The notes under the pieces: generated by a model | Seen by the model: only the letters and a program-made list of their open reading frames with translations | Database searches by the model: none | Told to the model about the DNA's origin: nothing | NCBI GenBank assembly: GCA_903813345.2 | Contig: CAIIXF020000007.1 | Span: 18,465,564 to 18,525,563, forward strand | Origin: Owenia fusiformis | Taxonomy: Eukaryota > Annelida > Polychaeta > Sabellida > Oweniidae | Length of the DNA stretch: 60,000 nt | Reading direction: 5' to 3' | In this document: positions 34,601 through 46,600 of the stretch, one piece after another | Layout: each line of letters begins with the position of its first letter | How positions within the stretch are numbered: position 1 is the first letter of the stretch | Made by a program: the position numbers and the translations under genes

Positions 34601-37600
34601 TCCGGAATATAACAATGATTGTGATTCAAATCTACTTAATCGCTTTAATAAAGACAAAATCATTAACACACAAGGACGACAGCTGCTTGAACTATGTAAA
34701 TCTTGTCAAATGAGAATTGTGAATGGGCGGAAAATTGGTGATTTAGAAGGTAGTCTTACATGTCATAAATATAATGGAAGTAGCACGGTTGATATAGCGC
34801 TGGCGCAATCGGAAATCATGCATAACATATGTACATTTAAAGTGCATGATTTTCAAGGAAACCTTTCTGATCATTGTGCCATTTCTTTGTTATATAATTC
34901 TGAATTTAGCAGAATTTGCAAACATAAAACGAGGAAAAGTAAAGTCTATACTCAAACTCCATTACCTCCGAGATATATCTGGTCTTCAGAAAAAAGCAAA
35001 GATTTTCACGACCAATTGAAAATCGAGATTACAAATAAACGCAGCCTGTACGATATGGATCATAATAGTAATGTAGATGATATGTTAAATAACTTAACTA
35101 AGTGTATGCACAATGCTGCGTCCAATACGCTTGAAAAGAGGTTCGACAGACATAAGAAAGGAAATAAACAAAAACGATGTAAAAAGTGGTATAATTTATC
35201 GTGCAAGCAACTGCATTCTGAAGTTCGAAAATTAGGCAAATGTTTACAAAATGATCCCACAAATCCTTATAAAAGAGGTATGTTCTTTAAAGTGAAAAAG
35301 GTTTATAAAAAACGATGTAAACAAGCTAAATATCAATATAAAGCGGAATTAATTGAAAAGCTTGAAAACGCTAGTTCTACAAATCCAACTGAATATTGGA
35401 ATTTAATAGACAAACTAAAAGAGCCTGGTTCGAGAGTCACTCAAGACCGCGTTGAAATTAACGAATGGTTAGAATACTATTATAAATTACTTAACACGAC
35501 CGACATATCAAATGTTGAGATTTCTTCTCGGATCGAGGAGATGCGAAAAGAACCATTCTTTTCAGAGTTAGATTTTGAGATTAAACAATCAGAAATCGAG
35601 ACAGCAATTAAAGGCTTAAAAAATAATAAAGCATCTGGTTTGGATATGATTTCGAATGAAATGGTCAAAAGTACCAAATCATTAATACTGCCATATTTGA
35701 AAATAATATTTAATACAATATTAAATTCAGGAAAATATCCGGCAAGTTGGGGAGAGGGATATATCACTTCAATTTTTAAAAGCGGAGATCCTAGAAAATT
35801 ATCAAATTATAGAGGTATAACAATTAACAATGTGTTTGGAAAAATATTTAGTTCAGTATTGGATGCACGATTGCAGGTTTTCATAAATCATAATAATATT
35901 ATGAATAAAGCTCAAATAGGATTTCAGAAGAAAGCACGAACAGTGGATCATATCTTTATTATCAGAACGCTTCATGATAAATATGTTAAACATTTAAAAT
36001 CTCCTATTTATGGAATATTCATTGACTTTAGAAAGGCTTTTGACAGCGTTTGGAGGGAAGGTCTTATGTATAAACTTTTGTCAGTTGGTATAATTATGAT
36101 TTAGGCCACCGTACCAACTTGACACGTGTATAATTCTCTGCTACTATTTTGTGCAATTTTGATGTTTTTGTAAACTTTATGGATTTATAACTGTATCAAC
36201 GTTCAATTGGAATATACATAGAGAATGGGTAAGCTCAAGAAATCGCAAAAGTGTAAACAGGACAGTCAAAAACAGAGTTCAGAAAGTTCAGCTTGTACAA
36301 AAGAAAACATCAAACATGGCTGACATTGGAAAGCGATTTGGATTTAATACAGATGGACCTAAAATGGATTCAAACACTTCAGCATCAATTATGGCATTGG
36401 GTGCTACGATCCAAACATTACAACAGCAAATGAACAGAATCATGGATCAGAATATTGGAGTCCTCAAACAGATTGATCTTCAACGAGCTGAGTTGGTGAG
36501 TTATTTTGAGACTAAATTGGAACAACAAAACTTTGAAATACTACAACATGTAAATGCAGTATCTGCTGAAATCAAGGTATTGAAAGACCGTATTGATGGA
36601 TTTGAGAAACTTCGTTATAAACCGAATGAAAGTTCTGTAAATGAACTAGTAATTGTCATAAAGAATCTGCCGGAATCTTCATCAATATTGGATTCTACCA
36701 TGGTGATTAATGTACTATCCGAAATTGTATGTGATGATGACCCGATAGATGTGTGCCCCATTGATGTCAAACGACTACCAAAAAGACATGATAGTGCTGG
36801 TATTGTATTGGTTACATTGAAATCTCCTGAGGACAAAGCACGTATATTAAAGTCAAAATCGAAATTAAAATACTCTAAGGAATACAACAACGTATATGTG
36901 GAGCAGCAAAAGACCAGGAAACAGCTAGAATTGGAATATACTTTGAGGAATATGCAGAGATTCGGTAAACTCTGGCCACAACAGAGCAATAACATTAAGG
37001 CCAGGGGGTCCAGAATTACATGAATTTATTTGGTTTCATGGGCCATCCTACATTCAAGCTTTGGACATTATAAAACAAGCATTGCGGTGGACTTATGATA
37101 TAATCTGGTAACCTAATTTAGGTCAAGGCTCACACGCTTGATTGGAATTTAAGGAAAATGATGTGATTGAGATTCAACAAACAATAGCCGGCTGAGTTGA
37201 TATACTTTGAGTAAAATGTCATGGATATTACAATTAATATGTTGGGCTCTCATTGCCTTCATGTATCATAAATAAGCCTTCTCAGCATCAGTGGATTATT
37301 CGACGTACTAGTAACTGACTGATTGTGTGTCTTGAATATTTTTTTCATTCAAAATCAATCATTTTATTAGCAATAGTTCTGAGATGGACAGTGTCTCATA
37401 AGCCATTGTTGGCTTGGGGCTCTTGAATAATTGTACGTATAATCATGTAAAATAATATGCCTGTGACACTTTAATAAATAATAAACTAAACTAAACTAAA
37501 CTATAAAAGGAAAGTTTTTTGAAATCGTTAGAAAAATGTATCAAGATACCAAAATATGTATAAAAAACAGTATTTCAAATAAGAGGACTGAATTTAGAAA

Positions 37601-40600
37601 AGTGAATGCTGGTGTTAAACAAGGGGATCCAATGTCTCCCACACTATTCAATTTGTTTTTAAATGATCTGCCAGCGGTTATAGGTTACAATGACGCACCA
37701 ATTTTACAAAGTTCAAAAGTAAACTGTTTGATGTATGCTGATGATGTTCTACTTTTGTCTTTGAGCAGAAATGGACTTCAAAAGTCTATAGATAATCTTT
37801 CAAAATATTGTAAAGACTGGCATTTGTCAATTAATTTATCGAAAACAAAAATAATGAAATTTATTGGAAATGGTAGAAAATGTACAGAAAATTTTTATTT
37901 TGATGGGGATGAGATCGAGACGGTAAAATCATATAAATACTTGGGTTTGACCATAAGTAGTTCAGGTACGTTTAGTAAATCCAAGGACTATCTGTATGAC
38001 CGAGGATTAAAGGCAATTTATAAAATAAAAAGGTCACTAGGCGATACAAGTTTAAAACCTTCAATAGGAATAAAGATTTTTGAACAATTGGTAGTTCCAA
38101 TAATCTTATATGGATCTGAAATATGGGGCATGTCGAATTACTTTTCTACAAAAGATTTGAATGAATGGTTTACAAATGGCAGACGATTTCCATCTGAGAA
38201 ACTTCTGTTATCTTTTTGTAAATATATTCTTAAAGTAAATAAAAAATCAACAAATTTAGCAATTTATGGAGAGCTTGGGAAATACCCACTATATATAAAT
38301 ATATTCAAACAAGCTACTAATTTCTATAATCACATGTTAAATACGTCATACATCTTATTATCAGAAGCACTTACTACATCAAATGACTTATCAAAGATCA
38401 ACAAGTCATCGTGGATGCTGAATTTTAAAAGTGTAATGGATAAATTAGAGGTAGTATCATTTTCAGGAAATACTCCCAGCAATATCAATAATACTTTAGA
38501 TGTAAAAGAATATACTATTGACGCATCCGAAGTTGTTTGTAAATCAAAAATTAGTTTTGAAGATTATTGGCGAAATCAATTGAATTCCGACCAATGTCGC
38601 AAACTGAATACATACAAAATATTTAAAAGCAATTTCAGGTTCGAACCATATTTAGATTCAATTTCAAATGGGCATTTACGACGAAGTCTAACAAAGTTTC
38701 GTATCAGTAACCACAAATTAAAAATAGAAACGGGTAGATACGAACGCCCAAAATTAAAGATCGATGAAAGAATTTGCGAGGTTTGCAATTTAATAGAAAA
38801 CGAAAAACACATAATGCGTTCATGTAAAAAATACAGTATATATAGAAAGAAAATGCTCGATAAACTTGTATCACACGGCAACCCAATTAAACACCTTTTC
38901 AACATGGAGGACGATTCACTTTTTTTCCAATATTGTATGTCTTGTGAAAATAAAGAAATTGAAATTGTAGCAGAATTTATTCATAAATGTAATATAACAT
39001 AGAAGGGTGTGATATATGACATAAACAATGGACGCGTATCACAATCACCATTCATGTGCTTATCCATGATGCATATTTATTTGTTCATTTATTTACTTAT
39101 TTATTTATTATGAAGTGTTAATTTTGTGTGTTGTTATATATACTGTTTTCTGTTGTATTGATATATTGTAAAATTAGTGTTTACTTTGTGTACACTTAAC
39201 CTTTTATGGGTATGAATGTGTAATAAAGTTCATAAATCTAAATCTAATCTATGTATTGGTTGTTTTTCCAGTTTGCATTACTTTGTGATGAAACATGTAC
39301 ATATATGTCTAAAATAAATATCATGTTTTCTAATGTAACTAATTGGTACATGTATATTGTATTTCAGAGATGCTCTGATAGCGTCAATGCTGGATGGTGT
39401 AAGGGCTTCTGGTAACAGAGATGTGTGTGTCCGAATGAGTGTAACAGACAGAGGAAAGCGATTAGGTAAGATATCATATGTTTATTTGTTTTAATAATAT
39501 ACATTTGTACATGGTGTCCATAAAGTGTCTTAACAAATACAGTCTGAGCTAAATTTACTAAGGGTATGTACTAAAGGTATTTTTCCATTGCTGAAGGCTT
39601 AAGGCCTGGTTGTCTACACTTGAATGATTACAAGACTTTTAAGAAACCAAAGTTGTTTTTGTTTATTTATTTTCATGATATTCCATACCTGTAACTAATT
39701 TTACACAAACATAACATTTTAAAACACATTATTCATTATATGTTACTCTTAACTCTAATTCATCAAAGCAAATCACCCAGTTACCAGTACCTAGTTTAAC
39801 TACCAGTTTCACCACCAGGTTGCTAACTTTAACATACACTTAACATACTTAACATGCACATAGTTCCCCTTAACTTGAATATAAATAAGATTTAGGTAAT
39901 AAACTCTGATCTGACATTTTTCAGTTTGATTATGATAATGGCCAACAAAATATTTTCAGTAAATACTTGTGAGGTTCAGGATGTTGGTATTATCGTGCGG
40001 CCAATATACCTATTAGATATTATTTTTTCCAAATGATAATCCCAATATTGTGAACTGAATATGGGTTGATCTGATTATCTTATATGCTATATATAGGTTA
40101 TTTACTGGGAGGGATTGAATATGGGTTTTATTCCAAGGGACAATATGATATTGACCGAAGGGTAATATGATATTGACCGAGGGAGCGCAGCGACCGAGTG
40201 TCAATATGATATTTCCCAAGGTCAATATCATATTTTCCGAGGAATGAAACCCATATTCAATCCCGACCAGAAATAACCTATTTATTCCATAATACATTCC
40301 TCTAAAATGTTACATTTTGAAAATGCTTTTATCAATTAGCTAAGGTTAAAAATAACAGGAAAACCAAAAATAGGTTAATACGTTCCAATACGATTTTTTT
40401 TCCCGGGGACAATACGATTTTTTCATGTAATACGCTCCAATACGATTTTTTCCCGGGGACAATACGATTTTTTCATGTAATACGATTCAATACGATTTTT
40501 ATTCCTTCATATTTCCCTGGGAAAACAGTAGTATTATGGAATAAATCATCTTTGTACATTCATCAAAAGCTAAAATTGACTGGGAGATCATGGTTTAAAT

Positions 40601-43600
40601 TCTGATTGTTTTTTTTAATTTTCCTTTTTAGAAGTAATTTGAAAATTGATGTTTTCCATATCCTCTTACCAAAAACAACTTCTAGAAAACACTAAGATAA
40701 ATATAATAGATAATAACTCTATTTTAAATTGGAACAACAATTTCGATGATTATTTTAACAGAGTCTAACTGTAAATGAAATCATAAATAAAAGGACTGTT
40801 AAAGTCCATAATATCTTCATAAACATCATCCATGTCATACACTTCTTTTCCCTCTTGCCAAATCCTGTCTGTTAAATGGTCAAAATCATACTGCCCTGGG
40901 TTGAAGTGATGGTCCGTTTCACTGTATTCAATTGATGGGAGTTGATCAGTCTCATGTTGGGTGACTTGTTTCATTTTCTTGGTTCCTTCTTCATGTGTGT
41001 AGCCATTGGTTGCAACATTCTTGTCACCAGTAACAGCAGAGTTAAATCCATTAATATGATCATCTTTTGAAAATTCATGTTCATCATCTTCGTGTGGATG
41101 GTCATTATTTTCCTGTTGTAGATCATTTCCATGTTGGTCAACATATTTTTGCCGAGGATCAAAATCATTTTCATAGAGATCTTCATCATTTTTGTGTACA
41201 ATGCCTTTCGGATATTTTCTTTGATAATCCTCCTGATTGTCTATGAGATAACTTTCATATTTTCCATTCTCTGGTGGTGAAAGAAGTGGGCTTGTGTAGC
41301 CCTGGAAGTTGGTCTGTCCATATAGATTGTAAATAATCATTTGGTACAAATTCACCCCCTCTTGTGTATATACTGCTTTGCCTTCATTTGATTGAGGTAC
41401 ATGCTCATTCAAAGGATTCCCGTATTCTATTAAACCTTCATCCATATATGGGTGTATTTCAGTGATTGGTCGTGCATGCACTGGCAAAATCAATATTGTC
41501 ACAAATAGAATGACAAAAATTCTTGATTTTTTTAACATGCTTATATATAAAATATTTCCGCACGTAAACTGCTTCCTCAACTGTTTCATTCATGTTTATA
41601 ACTAACATGTACTTCGTAGTTGTATACTCCCATTATAGATTTTTTATGGACATTACTTTGATCATCATATGTGCCATGAATGAAATTAATTGATTATGAG
41701 TTGTATAGGGAAAATGGGAATTTTTGAACACTGAATTATTTGTAAGGGTTGCTATAATTGGTATTGCATTGCCTCAAGATTTATTCCAATTCTAAATTTA
41801 ATTTAAGCAATTACTGATCATTTGCATATTTGATTGAACATTGATAATTTTATATGATTATATGAAATCAGTATAATTCAGCATAATTTATTGCAATGGC
41901 CTTAAGGATTCCTATGGGTGACAGTTTACTAATTGTTGCTAGTAGGCTGTACTTCAAGCCTTTCCCATGGTTTGTTTGTCAATATTGCTGTTTTACTCCT
42001 TATTTAAACCATATCTTTTAAGTTAAACCCACTAAATTCCTCACCATCATTTGCCAATTCTGAAGGCCATTTTTCGTTTACTTATTTGAACAGTTAAATG
42101 GTTATATACAGGGTGTTGCATATGTTTGCATCCCCATGATTCATGTTATATATCATTTTGTTCTTCATGGAAAGTTCCATAGGATTGCAAAGTTTCAGAA
42201 CCCAGGGTTTTCCCTGAAAAAAGATGCATTGTATCAAAGATTCCAGGTACGTGGTCATTTAGAGGGTAACTTCTGGTCATTTTTGGACTCAATCCGGTGA
42301 TCTGTTCACTTTGTCTCATACCCATTTTAGTGATAGAGGTCACACCAGGGTCCCTAACCTTCCTATAAGCCACTGCATGAAATCTATCTATTTGTCTTTC
42401 TGTATAACTATCACACTTATGTGCACTGCACTCTGCCGTGATGACAGCTGCTAGAAATGTGCAATACAGAAACTAAATTTTTCCTTTAAATTGCCCTCGA
42501 AATGACCAGAAATTCCCCTCAAAATGACCTGTACCCACATACTTTGATACATTGTATCTTTTTCAGGGGCAACACTGGATTCTGAAACTTTGCAATCTTA
42601 TGTAAATTTCTATGAGGAATAATGATAGGGTGGCAATGCTACATGAATGAGTTTATGGGGGGGGGGGGGGCTGCCATCATCTAATTTTCTAATCAAACAT
42701 TATCAGTGACTAAAATACTTGTAGTCCTATTCCAAGAAATTGAAATTTGGTTAAGTGTCCAGATCAAATATATTTTGAAGTTCCCATTTTGTGCTCACTA
42801 TGGTGCTAAGAAATACATTTGATTATGTGCTTATAATAATATCTCCATTTTAGGTCCCTTCACAGTTCCAGTTGATGAAGAAGTAGAAAGTCAACACATG
42901 AGATTCCTGCAAAGCCCGCCAGTAGGGATGACATTTGCTGAGGCAGTGTCACGTTTCAATTCCAATGTATCATATAGTGGTCTCCTTCATGCTGTCACTG
43001 CTGATGTGAGAACCTTTCAGTTATTTCCAAATTTGTTTTTGTTAATGCATGATCTATTATATGAAATAACACAGGGGGAACAAGTACATATACAGTAGTA
43101 CAAAAACTATGTGCATTTTAGCTGAAAATAGATGTAGCAAATCTGTTCATTAATATCCTATATCTGGCGTTTTCTACCTAACCCATAGTCAGCTGTGTAA
43201 GGTGGGCTCAAAAAATCAAGAATCTGCATAAATTTTTAGATCATCTTAAAGTTAATTATGATTAAGGTATTTACAAGTAGAAGAGAAATATGATGTCATT
43301 TTTGATATTGCATCTTAGAAAACTGCCATCTTTTTCCAGAAGTAATAGATTTTTCTCAAAACGACTGTTTGATGTATTTTCTAAATTAAAATATAGATAA
43401 ACTCTAACTAATTTACCAACATTTCCCCTTGTAATTTATGTCAGTTTTATTACCTATCCATGATATATTTTACGTTGAAAACTGAATATGGACATGCATA
43501 TTTTTGCTTCAGGGTTTATTTGCTGAGAACAAAGAGAAGTTGATAAATGCTAGTCTGATAGCACTGCTAGAGAAGGAGGGAGACCAGAATGCAATCTCCG

Positions 43601-46600
43601 CAGAAGAGCTTGAGGCTCAGTTCCATGCGCTTCGCCGTCTTGTTGCATCAAAAGCAGGCTTCATGGCCTTCACAAACCTCCCAAAGTATGTGCATTATGT
43701 TGGCATATTTATTCAGATTAGCTGCAATACTGCATAGCTGGTGTAGATACCTTGATTCAATATACACTGATTTTATTCAAGAGTCAAACGGTTAGCCATG
43801 GCCATGCAGTTCTTACCCCCACGGTTCTTGAGAATCGTGAAATTTTTCAGAAAAAAAAAAATTTGAACTCATAATTAAACCCCATTTCAAACTTTCAAAT
43901 TAAAATACCACCAATCAAACAATTGTTAATCATCATAGAATTATGCAGACCTGATATTTAAGACAATATTAGATGCCAAATCACAAAATTAATACTCACC
44001 ATATTGACCCGGAAGTAAGTAGTGACTAATGGATGCTAAATACATCACAAGAAGCTAGGGGAATTATTTTATGTTTTTCAATAAACCTACATCATCACAT
44101 GTCATGAAGAACTTATATTATTGAATATAAATTCATCTTACATTTAGATGTATTTTTAATTGTAAAGAGGTTAACAATGCTTTACCATTTTTGTGCCATA
44201 TTAGTCCATTTTTTCGTGTATGATGCAAACAAACAATAAAAGCACTATGACATGTTATGTTTTCTGACTTTTGGATCAACTTCATATCTGTCTGCTCATT
44301 TTCGCGTAGCCTGTGAATAACTACAATAACAACTGAAGCGAACTGAAAATACTATCACCGAATGAAACCGTTAAATCTTAAACCCTTTGTCGCCACATTT
44401 CTACAATGGAATTCTACTAGGAAATAATTTTCAGAAAAATATTTTTTGTTTGGTGGATTTGCTAATATGGGAAATTGCAGTAATTCTAGTTTTATTTGCC
44501 TTTTCATTCTATTTTTCTATTTCTTAAGGTTTTAGTATGTAGAATATTTTGGTTTTAGATATGGACCTATGGGGTAAGATTCTTGAATAACTTATATGAC
44601 ATTATGGGTTTGGAGGTGGTTATGGGTGCGACATTTGACACAAAACATCAATAATCCTAAATCCCTATTATGATGACAGTGGCACATTCTAAAAAGGCTT
44701 ATTTATATCCTGGGCATTGAGGGAGGTAGAGGGTTGGTTGAGAGTTTTGTACCTAATTCACGCTTCTGCATTCTCCCAGAGCACAGCTTATGCTTTATTA
44801 TTACACCACTCTCAGTCCATTGGTGTATGTGTTTACAGTAATGACATGGGTGTAGAAAAACAATATTCAATCTTAACCAACCTTTCTGGTATAAATTGTG
44901 ACTCGGAAACTTAAAGGTTTTAAGGAGCAATTTGTATAGGCCAAAGAGGCCAAAGTAAAAGCATGAACATTTTCTATGTTTTTGTTAAATATTTTGTTGA
45001 AAATACAATTACTGGGTATAACTCATGAAATCCATCCATAAGTATTTATGTTGTAAACTAAAAAGAGTATCTGTCAAAAACTGATACATACATGTATGGT
45101 CTTAAACTAAACTGTCATCAACTCAAGTGTTCTTAGCATAGAGCCATCTTGTCTAACTTCTTAAATGGGTTCTCCATATGCTCATAACAGCTTGTGATTT
45201 GCATCTTTAATGGCGTTTGAAACAAATGGTCTTTTCTGTAAATGCTTCGAAAGTAATGCCAAGTAATGCTTGCATCCTTGCCGAATGTCAATTTGAAATT
45301 ATCATTTGAACAACATCTGTGCAGAGAAATTATGTAAACCATACCAAAATGGCTTCATTTTTGGTAAACAACACTCTAGTAAGCAGAAGTTCAATGCCAT
45401 GATCATAGCAAGCTCATTTTGTGTGGCTGTATGATTCTTTCAGAATGCGGGAGAAGGTTGGGCTGAAGGTGGTGCGTTCGCTAAGTCGTAAGAATGATGG
45501 AGTAACCCATGGTGCAATAGATATGCTCAATGCTCTCATGCAGGTAAGATTGTATGTGTACCATTACTTCATATTCATTTCTTCACTTCTGCTTTGTTTT
45601 GGTGTGTAAAAATAATAATGTAGAGAACTGTACTCAAGACAAAAACCAGTGTTTCAGCCAATTTATGGTGATTATGACATCATATTTTTCAGCCAATGCA
45701 CGATGGTTATGACATCATATTTACTTTGTTTCAGGCAATGCATAATGATAGTGACACCAACTATCAAATTGTTTCAGTCAATTTATGATGATAGTGACAT
45801 CATTCGTATTTTGTTTTAGCCAATTTATGATGATGGTGACATCATACATACAGTATTTTATTTTAGCCAATGCATGATGATTATGACATCGTATTTCCTT
45901 TGTTTCAGCCAATGCATGATGATTATGACATCGTATTTCCTTTGTTTCAGCCAATGCATGATGATTATGACATCGTATTTCCTTTGTTTCAGCCAATGCA
46001 TGATGATTATGACATCGTATTTCCTTTGTTTCAGCCAATGCATGACGATTATGACATCATATTTCCTTTTTTCAGCCAATGCATGATGATTATGACATCA
46101 TATTTCCTTTGTTTCAGCCAATGCATGATGATTATGACATCAGACAAGAACAACTGAACAAAGCTTCTCTTATGTCATCCAAGAAGTTCCTGGAGAATCT
46201 ACTTGAACTCTTCAAACAAAATGTTGTAAGTAATCCAGTAATTTCATCCTTAGCCTTAAATTATTATTTTGCAGATTTTAGCTCCATAAACTATATCAAA
46301 AATGATTTTATTTGCATCAAATTGACCAAATTTGTTTTTCAAAATCATCAACAAGTTCTCAAAAGTTCAAAGCTGACTATAGATTTGAGATGTTGACCTT
46401 TAATGACCTTCTCAAGGTCAAAAAGATTCATAATATTATGAGCAACTAGGAGGTGACTTTTTGTCATGCTAATACCTTGTTTTTTCTTGTTTCAGGTACA
46501 CAACACAGGTGCATTAGTGATATCTGGAATGCTGGACTTCCTTACCTTTTCATTATGTGCTCCATACAGTGAGACAACAGATGGCCAGCAGTTTGATACA

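Larger units (their letters stand above)
31779..39249 (+). mobile_element. Full-length non-LTR (LINE) retrotransposon in DNAJC13 intron 8, with nested insertion
   Basis: The element is flanked by direct repeats TATGTATT at 31771-31778 and 39250-39257, the target-site duplication. It ends in a short AAATCT-type repeat tail and has AATAAA at 39222-39227. The 5' end opens with TGACGTCA (31783-31790) and CCAAGATGG (31795-31803), plausible internal promoter sites, so the copy looks full length. It carries two long ORFs in sense orientation with the host gene. After removing the nested insertion (36094-37501 plus one duplication copy) the element is about 6.06 kb and ORF2 is uninterrupted, so the copy is young. 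A PHD finger and an esterase-like domain in ORF1 are known from CR1-like elements, which suggests the CR1/L2 group; clade placement needs a reverse-transcriptase tree. Confidence 0.96.

Noticed and set aside
45658-46117. CRISPR-like array of direct repeats
   Set aside because: The units are contiguous, with no unique spacers, and are copies of an exon boundary in an animal gene.
45778-46157. ORFs of 70-95 codons on both strands reading PMHDDYDI and [14 protein letters not shown] repeats
   Set aside because: They are shadows of the 42-bp array.
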